Origin: Owenia fusiformis
Taxonomy: Eukaryota > Annelida > Polychaeta > Sabellida > Oweniidae
Length of the DNA stretch: 64,000 nucleotides
Reading direction: 5' to 3'
Assembly (NCBI GenBank): GCA_903813345.2
Contig: CAIIXF020000005.1
Span: forward strand, 36,581,375 to 36,645,374
Shown here in pieces: positions 24,062-37,700 of the stretch. Both the position numbers and the translations under genes were made by a program. Numbering within the stretch: position 1 is the first letter of the stretch; the number at the start of each line of letters is the position of its first letter. The notes beneath the pieces are model-generated. The model was given only the letters and a program-made list of their open reading frames with translations, was not told where the DNA came from and searched no databases.

Positions 24062-25058
24062 CAGTTGGGGACATAAATAAATGACAGGTGGATTTGCTGA
24101 AGTGAGGATTTCCCCTGTTAAAAATAAGAGAATTTACAAGAGGCCATAAATCAGTGGATGAGATTATACAAAATGTAAAATATACAAATTTTAAGGTCTC
24201 ATGGAAGTTAACAGGAAATGACAAAACAAAAAATGACAAAGCCATGCTGGATTTTGAAAATTTTTTGAACCAAGATAACAGAGTTCTGTTTGGACCTCCA
24301 GTCAGTTTAACTAGTTCCAAATATCATTTACATGACCAGGATCACAATTGAAAGGGTGAGAATGACCATAAACATGATAAAATAACCTTTTTAGCCCTCT
24401 GAAAATGTGACTGAAAAATAGCTAAAAGTAGGTGCTCAGGAAAGGTCAATGAACAGAATCTTTTGATTTTTTCAGAATATGTGTCCAATATATTGCTCTA
24501 AATGACACAATCTTTGAAATTTTAAAAAATCGTCTGAAACAATAATGGCTGTAGTAAAAAGGAAAATAGATCGATTTTCAATTCAGTTTTTTTCAATTTT
24601 TTCTTTTTCTAAGAATGATATCAAATTTTTTTGAATTGTATCATTTAGAGCAATATATTGGGCACATTTTCTGAAAAAGTCAAAAGATTCTGTTCAGTGA
24701 CCTTTCCTGAGCACCTACTCTTAGCTATTTTTAGTCACATTTTCAGAGGGCTGAAAAGGTTATTCTATCATGTTTATGGTCATTCTGACCATTTCAACTG
24801 TGTTCCTGGTCATGTAAATGATATGTGGAACTAGTTAAACTGACTGGAGGTCCAAACAGAACTCTGTTATCTTGGTTCAAAAATTTTTTAAAATCCAGCA
24901 TGGCTTTGTCATTTTTTGTTTTGTCACTTCCTGTTAACTTCCATGAGACCTTAAGGGATTTGTATCTAGACAATATTGGAAATTATGGGCTTTCAGACCA
25001 CCATAATTAGGAAATGGTGATCGAAAATCGACCTGTCATTTATTTTTGTCCCCAACTG
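24062..25058. mobile_element. Tc1/mariner-like MITE, copy C, interrupted by a TTAA hairpin
   Basis: Starts CAGTTGGGGACATAAATAAA and ends TTTTTGTCCCCAACTG, flanked by TA (24060-24061, 25059-25060). Removing 24195-24950 and one TTAA leaves a 237 bp element matching copies A and B. Confidence 0.85.
24195..24950. mobile_element. 756 bp hairpin element flanked by TTAA, copy 2
   Basis: Same family as the element at 22563-23309. Termini GGTCTCATGGAAGTTAAC and the exact complement GTTAACTTCCATGAGACC, flanked by TTAA at 24191-24194 and 24951-24954. The empty site is seen in MITE copies A and B as TTTTAAGGGAT, so excision or insertion at TTAA is directly visible by comparison. Confidence 0.9.
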
Positions 25059-25664
25059 TAAAGCCATTTTTCTAGATTTATGTGACAGGTAAACTCATCA
25101 AAATGCTCATAAATACGATCTTTGTATTATGTTAAAGATGATTTTGGTGCCAGTTTCAATATATAACACTTTTAATACAGCTAAATACTAGTATAGTAAA
25201 TAGAGGGAAATAATCTAATATTTACCAAATTCAAGGGACTTTCCATTTTTCCGGAAGTGTCCAATTAAATTGGGTCATGAACGACCACAAATAAATTTGA
25301 GCGGGAAGAAAGAAAATAATGAAATGGAAACTTTTGTGTTTTTGTACCTTATTGTCGCCATAACATAGCATATACCATGGTAAGTACGTTAATGTGATTC
25401 TAGAGAATAGTTTGCTAGGTACCGAGACCATTTGATTTCTCGAAGTGTATAAGCATATTCCTTGATTCGAAGTTTTTCTAAAACTGAAAAAGTGACTGTC
25501 AGACACAGTCAGCACTATCAATGGTATATTCTAAAAGTGAATAGATCTCTAATAAATAGAGGAAAGTCCACAAGGCATTTGTGACAATATTTTCCGGAAG
25601 TGTTATATTTCCATTTATCGTTCAAACTGTGACATTTATGCTAATAATTCGACATGTATATGAT

Positions 25665-25833
25665 TCTTACATACCCAATACGATAAAAAACGTTACTAAC
25701 ATACCAAATGAAAGGTGATTTCCTGGTAAAACTTGCAAAAGTTGGTCCAAATTCACACTCGAACCGTCCACTTCCTCCAATGGTGCATGCACAGCCCGAT
25801 GTAAAAAATTAAACCTATCTGATTGGTTCGCCA
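25665..25833 (-). other. Candidate first exon on minus strand
   Basis: ATG at 25833 opens MANQSDRFNFLHRA and the frame stays open for 42 codons to a good donor, TTTG followed by GTATGT at about 25705. It lies 5' of NRBF2 on the same strand, but its phase does not fit the first NRBF2 exon found, so it would need another exon or another gene. Weak candidate only. Confidence 0.2.
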
Positions 25834-26246
25834 TTTTCGAACGAACTGGCCCATACAATGACTATATCCATAACCTTTATCTTTACACTATATTTAACAT
25901 AGGGTTTGCGTCTCGATTTTTAAATATCACTACGCCAACATAGGGACTCATTTTTAGGTAAAATCCCTGCTTCACCGATGAAAATTAACGAATAAAGTAG
26001 TTCCAGTTTACGGGACTATATTCTTGCGATTTTATTCTATAAATGGCACATTTAGAAAGTACTTGGCCTCACAGCTTTACATACATACCTCAAATGGCCA
26101 CAATGCATATACTTAAACCTACTATACACAGTGACACCATTGAAGTTGGCATGGCTTCGTTTTTAAAGTATTAAAAACACGTCCTACCCGGAAGTGGTAT
26201 TTACCGTAATAACACCTTAATATCCAAAAATGGGAAAATTTTACTA

Positions 26247-26520
26247 TCATAATTTTTGCTCATTCAGCATTTTTTCAAACAATTGAGTTATTTCAGGCTC
26301 AAAACAGCTGCATTTCAAACTTTTAACACGTTTTCTACAAAATCTAGCCATATTTGGGGAAATAGGTGAAGGCTGAGTCTCTAAAAACGTGCCAAAATGA
26401 CCTAAAATTGGGTCATCAACTTCAGGGATCTCATTCAAAAATTTTGGAAGCAAATTCCCCGAGATTATTTCATTTTGTAAATCATTATAGCAATGCATTT
26501 CAAGTATTACACAGAATATA
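26247..26520 (-). other. Candidate terminal coding exon on minus strand
   Basis: Open from a possible acceptor CATTTCAG at 26521 through 90 codons to TAA, with residues such as LLPKFLNEIPEVDDPILGHF and ITQLFEKMLNEQKL at the end. Composition looks protein-like, but I find no upstream exon in the required phase and do not recognise the sequence. Confidence 0.25.
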
Positions 26521-26859
26521 CTGAAATGTAGGTTACTAAATGCAAATATTTTGAGTCAAATGTGGTCCCCATGTGCAAAATTGGCCCTTTTCTCCCCCTT
26601 TACGCCAGTTAGGCCCCAGTGTATTGTGACATCATACTCATGCCATTGCTACAATGTAGCAATTTACAAATTAATCATGATTACTCCTCCTGTGGTAGTT
26701 GAACACTGTTTTTGCATCACGATATTCCCCAGTGTGTTGACTGATTACACGTCAGCTTACTTAGTTACTTACTAAGTACGCAATAACCACCGTCAAAGAC
26801 CTGCCGGCACCTATTTTTTGGGCTGGTGATGGAATATTACAAGGGCAATACGCGAATTC

Positions 26860-27140
26860 AGAATTTCATAATAATTATAGGAGATCTTACGGTAGTTTGA
26901 ACAAGAATACTGTTATTTCCAGCAGAAATATGGTAGATTTTCAAATATTTACGGTATATTTTACGGCCGTTCTTATAGAAAAAATCGAATGATAATAAAA
27001 TATTTTACGGTAGATTTTGGTAAAGTTACAGCAGATTTTTTACGGTCGTTTTTACAGGAAAAAACGGTAATTTTTTTATGGTATTTAGATTTTTTAACGG
27101 AAAAACGAATATTTTTTGGTTGATTCCCGTAAAAATACGG
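26860..27140. repeat. Degenerate ACGGTA-rich low-complexity tract
   Basis: TTTACGG/TTTACGGTAGATTTT-like words recur about ten times with variable spacing. It is AT-rich and non-coding. It lies in the presumed 5' region or first intron of CABIN1. Confidence 0.5.
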
Positions 27141-29121
27141 TAGGTTGGCTGGTATGAGTTACCATGGCAACCGTGGAAATGGGTAAAAAATGAAAGCAAA
27201 AAACACCCAGACCCGCCATAATGGCACTAATTTTCAAAATATTTCGAGACATACAAATTTTTTTCCACTTTGATATCGTCTAGAACACTTCGAGACAACA
27301 AAAATATCAAAAATTGTTGGAAGGTTTATCACTTAAATTTTTTGCAAGCCTTGGTCAAAGTAAAACTACGAAAAAAGCACTCATTTTCACTTTAGAATCA
27401 CCTATTATCGCCCAAATGGCTATATGTTGTCAAGGTCGCCATGTTAAAAGTTTAATTACGGAACTAGATCTGCTCTTCAGACAATGTTTGATAGCTTTCC
27501 TTTACCATGGAACAAAGATCTTTGCACTGGCAACACTGGTATGCCCATTTCCATGAGATAATGCACGTGAAAGAGGAACAGTGTCTTTAAATGTCATCAA
27601 AACTTTTTCGCACTTCTTTTGGTGTAATAATACCATCTGATTGATTGTTGGTGTAAACAGTGAGTCGGGATTCCCGGGATTTGGGCTTTAGGATACTATT
27701 TTACACTGAACGGAATGTATCGACGCAGTTGTGAAACCAAAATGGCGAACAGTTTTTGAACTTCTGTATTTATCTAGTATAAGGTAGAGTATACCATTGA
27801 TAGTGCTGACTTTGCTGTCAGACCACAATGAGCACCATCAATCTTCATTTATATTCAGAAAGACTTTTCTAAGTGACCGGACTTCATTATGTTATGTTAG
27901 ATATTAGATAGATGGTGCTGACTATGTGTCAGACTCTCCTCCAGTTGTCCGTTTTAGTAAGTTTTGAGAGCCGTTATCTTTTACCCAGCCCCGGGTACCC
28001 AAGGTGGTAAACATAGATAATGACTAACACTATGAAAAAGACATTCTGTCACATATGTCATAAATTCTTACCTCAGTGAATTGAGTGCTCTATTTAGAAC
28101 GTACAAATCACAGTCTTAGAGAATGTTCTGACGAAAGGAGATTGGGATTCCAAATTCTTCGTTATTTATATCTTATCTCATTCGAAGAACGTACTAGACG
28201 TCTGTGGTACAAATATAGTGGAATTTGTGTCCATAATGACAAATAGGAACTTAAAAATGAAGTGATATTCACATCTTTGCCGAAGCCATAGGCATAGCGC
28301 CCGGTCTGCTGGGTACGCACAGGCGAACCAGATGTTGCATTCTTGGAGTCAATCCTCTTTGGATCACAAACATGGCGATTTATGAAAACATTCGTTCGAT
28401 TTAGTAGGAATTTATCTATCATTTGCAGGTGTGAAGCTTTGGATTAATTTGTTGTGCTACTTAGATTGAATGGGAATTATTTTTCTCCCGCTTGGGAGAG
28501 TTTGAGACATGAAACTTAGAATTTAGCTCATCGTGACAACTTTTGATGGTTGAGGTTTATTAATGTCTCTGACTATACCTTTCATTCAACCCTCACATAT
28601 TCATGTTTGTCATACATATTTTTGAAGAAATTGAAGCCACTCATGAACATTTGCATGTATAATGAGATTACATGGCATATATGCATGTCACACAAAATCA
28701 AATTGACCAGAAGTACATTTTTAAAAAAGTTTCACATTGTTGTGGCTTATGATAATTTCGCATGTCCCCTAACTACTATGTAAAAAATCATAACAATCCC
28801 TATTTTACCAGTTGTATTGAGATAAGGCAGAATGCATTAGGTTTAAGAATTTCTAGGAGTTTTGATAGGTTCTGTCAATCATAATATTAAACAGGGGTTT
28901 CATGAGCAGCAGGCAATTTTCACTGCTTGGTTTCACAAAATGGCCGGTTGTTCCATGTTAAATTGATGATTTCCATTAATTTTGCCTGTTTTTTCATTTA
29001 TTAAGCCTGTTGTGAGAAATTCTAGTGAAACCCCTGCTATAACAATGGCATTTTCAAGTTGTGTTGGCATTGTCATCCCATCATTTTCTTAGTACTGTAT
29101 GTTGTAAAATGATTATTTCAG
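27141..29121. other. Presumed CABIN1 5' region
   Basis: The exon carrying the CABIN1 initiator must lie upstream of 29122, since the first recognisable exon begins in phase 0 with IRISALNES, corresponding to residue 2 of human CABIN1. I cannot identify it. A minus-strand open frame at 28162-28422 lacks a convincing donor. Confidence 0.4.
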
Positions 29122-31728
29122 ATTCGTATAAGTGCTTTGAATGAGAGCAACAATAGTTTCTATGACGACAGCAACGATGCTCCAGCTACAGTCACGAAGG
29201 AGGCTGAGGAGTCTGAATCATTTGCACTGTACAACAAGGCCCTGAGTCTTCAACGACAAAACCAACATGTTGCTGCTAAAGCTACATTATTGAAGCTTTT
29301 GGAGTCTCCCTTTGTGAAGGGGCTTGAGGTTGATTCAGATGATGAAGATGAGCCCCTTGTCCTACCCGGACTCGTGTTGAAATACTCTGCTTATAAGAAT
29401 CTTGGTAGTCTGGCTTCTCTAGAGGGGGACTATACGACAGCAGTAGAGGCATATTTGCAGGTGGGTAACGATTTTTGTTACGCACCTTCGGTTCTAATGC
29501 TTTATACGACATTCTGTCAAACTCATGTCAAACACATCATTATTTATTCCTTAAACCCTAACCTAAAGAAGATCTTGAATTTCACATGGCCAGCTCCAGT
29601 TTTGTGACATCAATGCTCTCCCATTTTCATATAAAGGGATCACATTTTTAGGTAACCATTTTTATGGATAAAGAAGAGGAAAAATCTGATTGATTCTAGG
29701 CTTTTAATCATTAATTTTTAATTTTTATTACTTGGTAGTTTTTATGATATATGGTCAATAATAATTATTGAATTCAAGAAAAACATGAATTTCAATGTTC
29801 AATATATGAAAAAATGAAATTTTATTGAAAATATATAGAAAATATACAAGAAGTATTATTAATGTAAATGTATAATATTTTACATTAAGGCTGTCCAGTT
29901 AGATGCTACAGATGTGACTGTGTGGTATAAACTTGGGTCGCTCGCTATTAAGTTACGTCACCTAACTCTTGCTAGGCATTCTCTGATACAGGCAAGTCAT
30001 TTGTAAACATTGAACTATTCTGGCTTGTTTTATTGATCATTTACATTTTAATAATTTCTTCATTCCAAAAACAAACCAACAATTCACCTTTTAGCCAAAA
30101 TATTTAAAATTCTATACTCAAAAGGTGGGTAAGTAATTCCTGTTTGTGTCATATCTGATTTAGCTTTTCAAAATATGACTTTGCCAATCTTGATATTTTT
30201 CTAAGCAGTTTTGTTTTTGTTTTAGGGGCTGGAGTGTTCTGCTAATCACTGGCCATGTCTGGATCAGTTGATACTTGTGTTGTATGTCCTCAGCAACTAT
30301 GAAAGTATGTAACCACTGCATTTGATTAATGCAGACTTCTGAATTTTTTTATTAATAAGATTGTATTTTGAAAACTTTAGTGCACAGTGCATAATAAACA
30401 TCAGATTATCTGTTTCACTTTCTCAGATTGTCTGTTTCACATTTCAGATTATTGTTCCAGATTGTCTGTTTCACATTTTCAGATTATGTGTTTCACATTT
30501 TCAGATTGTCTGTTTCACATAAGTATGGCACTGAAGAGGGATCCTGGCTATCTAAGAGGATTGGTTCTCATGAGAAAGATCCTGTGTGAGCACCCCTCAT
30601 TGAAGGAGTTTACCAAGCACTACTTTACCGCATGGTATGCATCTAACAATTTTATTAGATTAAATGCACTATGCAGAGTTTGAAAATTCTTTTCACTTCA
30701 AAAGTTGAAAAAATATATAATCCATTTGTATTTTATAAACATTTGAATTACATGTACTTAATATTTTAAAGACCAAAATTTTCTGATTATGAAGTACTCC
30801 TAATTTAAACAATCGACAAAAATTGTCAGAATTAAAAAAAGGCTCTTACTGTTACATACACTTCACATTTTTTAATAATCAGTCTTCGGCAACATATTCT
30901 TTTAGCTTACTCAATCAAATATTGAATGTTTAAATTGAAGCATTTGACATTCTAGTGATCCAAGTATATACACCATCGATATTGAGAAAGAAGAAGAGGA
31001 TGAATTTGTTAATGAAGCATTGGAACTCCGTAATGAAAGGCAAAAACTCTGTCAGCCGAAGCCCCTCCCAGTGCTTAAGTTCCCTAAGCCTTTGACAGCC
31101 TTAAGGTTATTCTATAGACATATACAGTGAAACTTCTATATCTGAACACCTCTCTTAATTCTGAACACCTCAAAATGGGAACACTTTTTCTTTTTCCCAT
31201 ATTTGGTATCTTCCATTGTTTATAAAACCTTGAAATATGAACACCTGACCCTAACACTTTTGACCAATCCCAGAGGTGTTCTGATGTGGTAGGTTTTACT
31301 GTAGTGAATAGATTGATGGTTGAATTGACTCTCGCCAATATCCTAATGAAATATTTTTGTAATGTTACATGATAGTCCATAGATATGTGGATTAATTGTT
31401 GCTTTTACATCTTTACAATATTTCGAGTTACATCCAAAAAATTCGGGGAGATGGTAAACTTCCTCTATGTTTTACATTAGTTTTCTGAAGAAAGCAACTT
31501 CTATAATGACAAAATGATTAAATGTAGTTTTGTGGGAGGAAGAGAGTAAACCTGAAATGTATTTAATGACATTTTGGAATATTTTCTTTAAAATATTGAC
31601 CTTGTCCATTTTTAAATTAAATCAATTTTTGAAATATATCAATTTATATTTAATGTTTCAGCTGGTTATCCCTGGGAGAAGCTTTGATTGCACTGTATGA
31701 GGATATAGAGGCAAAACCTCAACCAATC
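29122..31728 (+). CDS. CABIN1: CABIN1 coding exons 2-7, N-terminal TPR region
   Basis: Exons: 29122-29460, 29890-29991, 30226-30304, 30505-30634, 30956-31105, 31662-31728. They encode the first TPR array: [80 protein letters not shown] and [13 protein letters not shown], each matching the human protein in order. The donor of exon 3 is GC (CAG followed by GCAAGT). The acceptor of exon 5 is preceded by several near-copies of itself. Confidence 0.93.
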
Positions 31729-34700
31729 GTAAGTGTGCTCTGTTTTTCTTCATAAATCAGTCTGTAAAATTCATCGATGCATACTATTTTGATAGACTTG
31801 ATGAGTTGGTAGTGTTGAAATGAAATCTAAATACAAAACATATTTATTGCTTAATTTACTTCATTATTCCACTGAACTAAGTTCAAGTAGGAATAGAGAG
31901 AAGCTGTCTGTCTGTTTGTATGTCTAACATAGTTGGACTGATTTAGTTTAAATTCTATAGACACCTTATGATACCATATGGCAATAGGATCTCTGCTTCC
32001 GAAAAGATTTTGAAATATGGTTTTAAAATGAATTTTTAAACCAGTTCAGGATTAGTCCAAGTTTTAAAGGCCTTATGGGTATCTACTCTAAAATAAATTT
32101 CTTCTTATTGCTAATCTTATGCAGGGAGTGTACACTAGGTCCAACAATTTTTATCTTATTGTCTCTCATTTATTTTAATCAATAGTATTGATTGAATACA
32201 TTGTATATTGTAATTGTAGAACGTGGCTAATAATGCAAAAAGCACAGCCACTTACACTGTATTTTTGTATTGTATTCTTTGTACAAATGAATAACTTAAT
32301 AATAAAAAAAAACTAGGTCCAAAAAGGAGACTTCCAGTTGCCAATGGCCCCTTATCGTATGGAGGGGAGTGTATATCAGGTCATTTTACTATGTATAACA
32401 TATCTTCTCCCCTAGATCACTAAGCACTGTAAGCAGTGAGCTATACTCAAGAATATTGAACAGTCTTCTGGTATTTGTATATTAGACATACAACAGTTAG
32501 TCTTTATTTAGTTAGACTTTCAAATGTTTTATTCTAAAATGTATGATTTATAAATGCAGATGAAATAATAAAATTAGTGTTCTACTCTTAGAGGCTGATT
32601 TAATATAAGATAGTTGGTCTTGGGATTCTGAAAAGTGTTCTACTAACATAGGTGTTCCACTTTTAGAGGTGTTCCACTTTACAGGTTTAACCATTCTACA
32701 GCATGAGTAATCTGTTATACCTTACATGTAACTTTGTAACCAGCTTTAACCTTCTCGGTTAAATTGTGTATTTCCAAACAAATGTCATTAAATATCAACA
32801 GACCACAAACCTTCATAAAATGCAAAGCAACGATGATTTGAATTTATATTGCTTCAGTTAATGATGAACACACTTAATGGCAACAATAAAAAATTACCAG
32901 CTAGTCACAAACCATGATGATTTCGTGCAGTTTCCTTAAAGGCCTATTGTAGTATTTAATACTTTGGATTTCCATTGTGATCTATCATTTTACTGCCCAT
33001 GGGATGGGTGATGAAACACTTGTATATGGATGAAAATGAGAAGAAAGTGTTTTATCTTATGATATTCCGCACAAATCTTTGATTATGTCTGTTATTGAAT
33101 CATTTATCAACACTGATACATTTTACAAGATAATCTGGTATGGAACTTATTTGAAAGATTTGAAGGTTGTCATGGTTATGCCCCATTTCATAAAACCCTC
33201 AAACATTACCATTGAGCTGACTTTTATGACCTTATGATCTTGAAAGTATAAAAACACTATTTTTGATTAGATCTGAGAGGGATTTTTGTGACATGCTTGT
33301 ATTCAGAAAGATACAGTCTTTAATTTTTAATAATGCGTGTGGTAGTTCTGGAAAATGAGTATGTCGTAACTCACTCTCAGTCATCTAGAGCTGTTAGATA
33401 TCATCTTTCAGTACTTTGTGACATCGTGAGTCGCAAAGATGGATTCAGTAGGTGAGTAATGCTATTTAACTCAAATTATATTTTTTTTTGTAAATATGAT
33501 AATTCATATTGTCAGTACCTCAGTGTAAATACTCGCATCTGATTGGTCAATTAGCGGTCAACATTTTTGCCTGTACCTCACCTGTGCATCATGGGATATC
33601 ATATTATTGACCGCTTATGTTACTGTACTACACTTGTGAATTATGGGGAATATGACGTCATAATGTTTACAGAAAAAACATGGTAGACGGACATTTCGTA
33701 AACGTTGATGAAAGTGATATTTTGACTTTGGTAGACGACAAGTATAGCAAAAATACAAAAAGAAACGAAAAATTAACATTAATTTACTAGTGAGTACGCT
33801 GCTATGTGCCAAAAACAGAGAGTTTAACTACCACTGTCTTCAGATTTTCTTAAAAAATTATTGCTGGCGTGGTTCGCAGAAAAGGTTGTGAAATGAAGCC
33901 ATGATGACTGTCGTCTATTTGTGTATTATTAGTTTCTTCTGACTAACAAAACAATTGTAGACCTCTCCATTCGGTCAACTGTCAAAATCATATACCTTGA
34001 CTGTAAACCTTGAAACTACTGTTGACCTCAACCTTCGGTCTCTGTCAACAGTAGTTTCTCGGTTTACAGTCTCGGTATACAATTTTGCCGGTTGACCTCT
34101 GGAGAGGTCAACAATTGATGATTTGCGATCACCGAATGGATTCTATCTTTTAGTGACGTCACAATTAGGTCACCCAGCTTTAGATGCTTGATTTTGAGAG
34201 ATTATCTTCTATATTTCGTGCTTTATTGATTTATTTTTCACGAAAGCGTTCGACTTGACTAGATCAACATTCATTCTAAGCACATACCAAGTCTAAGGTC
34301 TTACTGACATGATTTAGATAGCAGTTAAGCGCCCCCCGATTTTGACAAAAACAGGGGGCGCTTAAAGGCATCGATGTTTAGTATGAATTTCACCCAAACT
34401 TCGCACATATATAGATATACTCATGATCTAGTCAAATTGGCATACCTGTTAAATATCTGACCCATGGTTTTCATATAAGAAACGACAATATTTTTAGCTC
34501 AAAACTGCCACGTGTCCGTCATTTTTTGATTCCATCATGTCTAATATCATTTCTATATGACGTCATACCAATAAGACGAAATACGTGACAACAGTATCCA
34601 TAAACAAAATTCCTGAATTCTGATCGCAAAAGGTCAATTGTATAATGTATATATTTAACAAGCATAAAGCTTATCACCTGATAGACATCACTTAGTGGCA

Positions 34701-37700
34701 CAGTCTCTATACTTTTATCATAAAAATGATTTGATCCCAAAAAGTTGCTCATCTACCATCTAGAGAGTTAATTAATTACTTTTTGTTGAAGCATTTGTCA
34801 TGCCACATACTAAGTGAGCAGTTTTTCAAGCTTATTTACAGAATAAAAGAATGCTTGCATTAAAGATTGGTGCAAATTGCACACTTATGAGTATAATTTA
34901 TAAGATTTCACTTTAATTCAGTGTCAATGATAGATCATGCCCAGTATTCAAAAGTGTTTTCGGTGTTGACCCGCGAAATAGTAATAGATTGGGACAGCTT
35001 CTGCTCAATATCCTGTCAATAGAGAATTATTGTGTCATCTATTGATATTATTTACAGGAAATGATACTAAATTAATGAAAATCATACAATTCTTCTTTCA
35101 GGTCTGTTTTATGGACTAATGTGTTCCTTGATATTTCTTCCTAAACAAGTTAGGTGTAAAGAGGAAAGAATCACCAAAATGAAGTATTTTAACAAATACA
35201 AGCTGACTGACATGTTTCTAAAGGTTGAATATAGAAAGATGCAACCCCTTCTAGATGCTACTGCAAAGATTGCCAAAGAATATGTTAATAAGATTCTCAA
35301 AACAGATAATGATAAACTCACAGTTGAAAAAACCATTACATATTTGGACAAAATCGGCAAACGTCTAAAGCAGTTTTTGAAACAGTTGCCAGAATTGGAA
35401 ACAATGAGGATACATCTTTTAAACATCATGCTGCAGAATATTTCCAAGGTTGTGCTTGAAGTGGCAGATGAGAGTTTCAAAACCATACATAAAGCTTTCA
35501 CAATGAATATCAACCGGAATCTTCAATTCCTTTCATTTGGGATAGGACGAGTGGGACTCACGTACATGAATGATGATTTTGTTAAAAGTCTTAAAATAAT
35601 GAAAGACTATAGAAAGAAATTCAACAAATTGTTCAAGACAATACCAGGGTTGAAAGAAATGAAAGAGGTGAAAAGATTACAACAAAAACTGAAGCAATTT
35701 TACATGGGGACTAAGAAGCTTCAAAAATCTTCAAACTGGATTGTCAAGACCATCCTACAGTTAAAGATTCCTGATGGTATAGCAAGCATTGGTATGTTAA
35801 AATATTCTGTTATTAAATTTTGTCACTACATGTTTTGTGTAATAAATAATTTTGAGGAATTAGCTTTATAATGCACCACATATTTTATTCATTACAAATA
35901 TTGTTTTTATTGTGTAATTATAGGGTCTAAAAATTGCAATGCCGAGTCCAAAGGGGTTAATCTTATAAGAACAGATGACGGTGCAAGTTTTCTAGCAGTA
36001 TGTGACTCAGAATGGCTTGTTGTCGCCCAGAGGTTTGATGGAAGTGTTAACTTCACAAGGCACTATGAAGATTATAGTATTGGCTTCGGCGATCCCCCTT
36101 CAGAGTACTTCATTGGACTGGATAATTTTGTCTCTGCAGCCTCACAGGATATGTATATGTTGCGTTTTGAGTTGACAACATGGGAAAATGAAACCAGAAC
36201 AGCTGATTACTTGAGATTTGATGTAACACCTTTAGATTATGCTGATCCAGAAATGTATAAACCCTCCTGGTATAGTTTAAGAGTACTGAATTTTCATGGC
36301 ACAGCTGGGAATTCCCTTTATTTTCAAGACCAATATGATGAATATGCCCATTTTAATCCATTTTCGAAGACAGGGGAATGTTTTGAAGAACAAGAGAAAG
36401 GATGGTGGTGGGGCTACTGTGGTAAAGCTAATTTATTCGGACGATATAACCATGGCCCTGAATGTGATAAAGCAATGGCCTGTATGAGTTGGCAAGCATG
36501 GCCAGACAAACTTTTAAAGAAAAAGGATAATGAGTTTTATTCATTTAAAGCAATGAGAATAATGATTTGTCCAAGGCCAATTGAAGCCCCTCCAAGATGC
36601 ATAAAAGAGGTTAATGATGAATTGAATCCTGTTCTTAGAACTGATGATAATGACCTTCTTGCCAAATGTGAAGGACAGTGGTTGGTTGTTGCCCACAGGT
36701 TTGATGGAAGCATTGATTTCAATCGCACATGGAATGAATATAAAGTCGGATTTGGTGACATCTCCGGAGAGTTCTTCATAGGTCTTCAGACTCTGTTTAG
36801 GCTAACTTTGAGAAATACATTTCAAGTTCGGTTTGAAATGATAGATAACAGTGGTATAATGACTTATTTGGAGATCGATGGCTTCACTATTTTAGATGAA
36901 TACAAGCATTTTCAGTTTATGTATTCTGATTATGAGTTAAAAAGGGGAAATAGAAGCGAGTGTCAAATACCTCATGGAAAATTCTCAACTTGGGATAGAG
37001 ATAATGATGCCAACCCAGGCATATCATGTGTACAGCAAACAGGTGTGCCATATTGGCATTCTGCAAAATACTTAGGCAAATGTGACACAACATGGCCATC
37101 AAATATCTTTGGACAATTAAAATTCAAGGACATGAAAATGATGATCAAACTTATTGAGACACCATGTGAAGAACGAAGAAGTGGCATCAATGATATACAT
37201 CTTCTGGATGGATCATCATTTAAAGCTCAATGTGAGGAAAACTGGTTGCTGGTAGCTCACAGATTTGACGGGAGTGTAGATTTTTTTCGTACATGGGCTG
37301 AATATAAAGCTGGTTTTGGTGATCCATCTAGAGAGTATTTTATTGGCCTCAATAATCTGTTATCTTTATTTACTCTTGATAGAAATTATGTACTAAGATT
37401 AGAGTTTACAACATGGGATGGGCAAACAGAGACTGCAGAGTACTACATCTTTCAAATAACAGAGAGAAGTTATGAAGATTCCATTGTCATCAGACTTGAA
37501 GATTTTCGAGGTTCTGGTAGAGATGTAATGTCCACTGAGCACTATTACCATTATACTTATAATGGCCCTTTATTCTATCCTTTCTCTACTTGGGATCATG
37601 AGGATCAGATGAACACTCAGGATACAAATTGTTCTGCATTAAGACGGGGTGCATGGTGGTGGTATCCACTGGAAGGATATGCAACTGAAGATATCTATTA

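Noticed and set aside
22188-24351. Several open frames repeating MELVKLTGGPNRTLLSWF or its reverse-strand partner
   Set aside because: They are translations of the arms of the TTAA hairpin elements, appear on both strands, and stop within the repeat.
28162-28422. Minus-strand frame MIDKFLLNRTNVFI
   Set aside because: No donor in a usable phase to reach the candidate exon at 26247-26520; no recognisable domain.
33529-33540. ACTCGCATCTGATT as another AGATGCGAGTAG MITE end
   Set aside because: Only about ten bases match and no adjoining element sequence is present.
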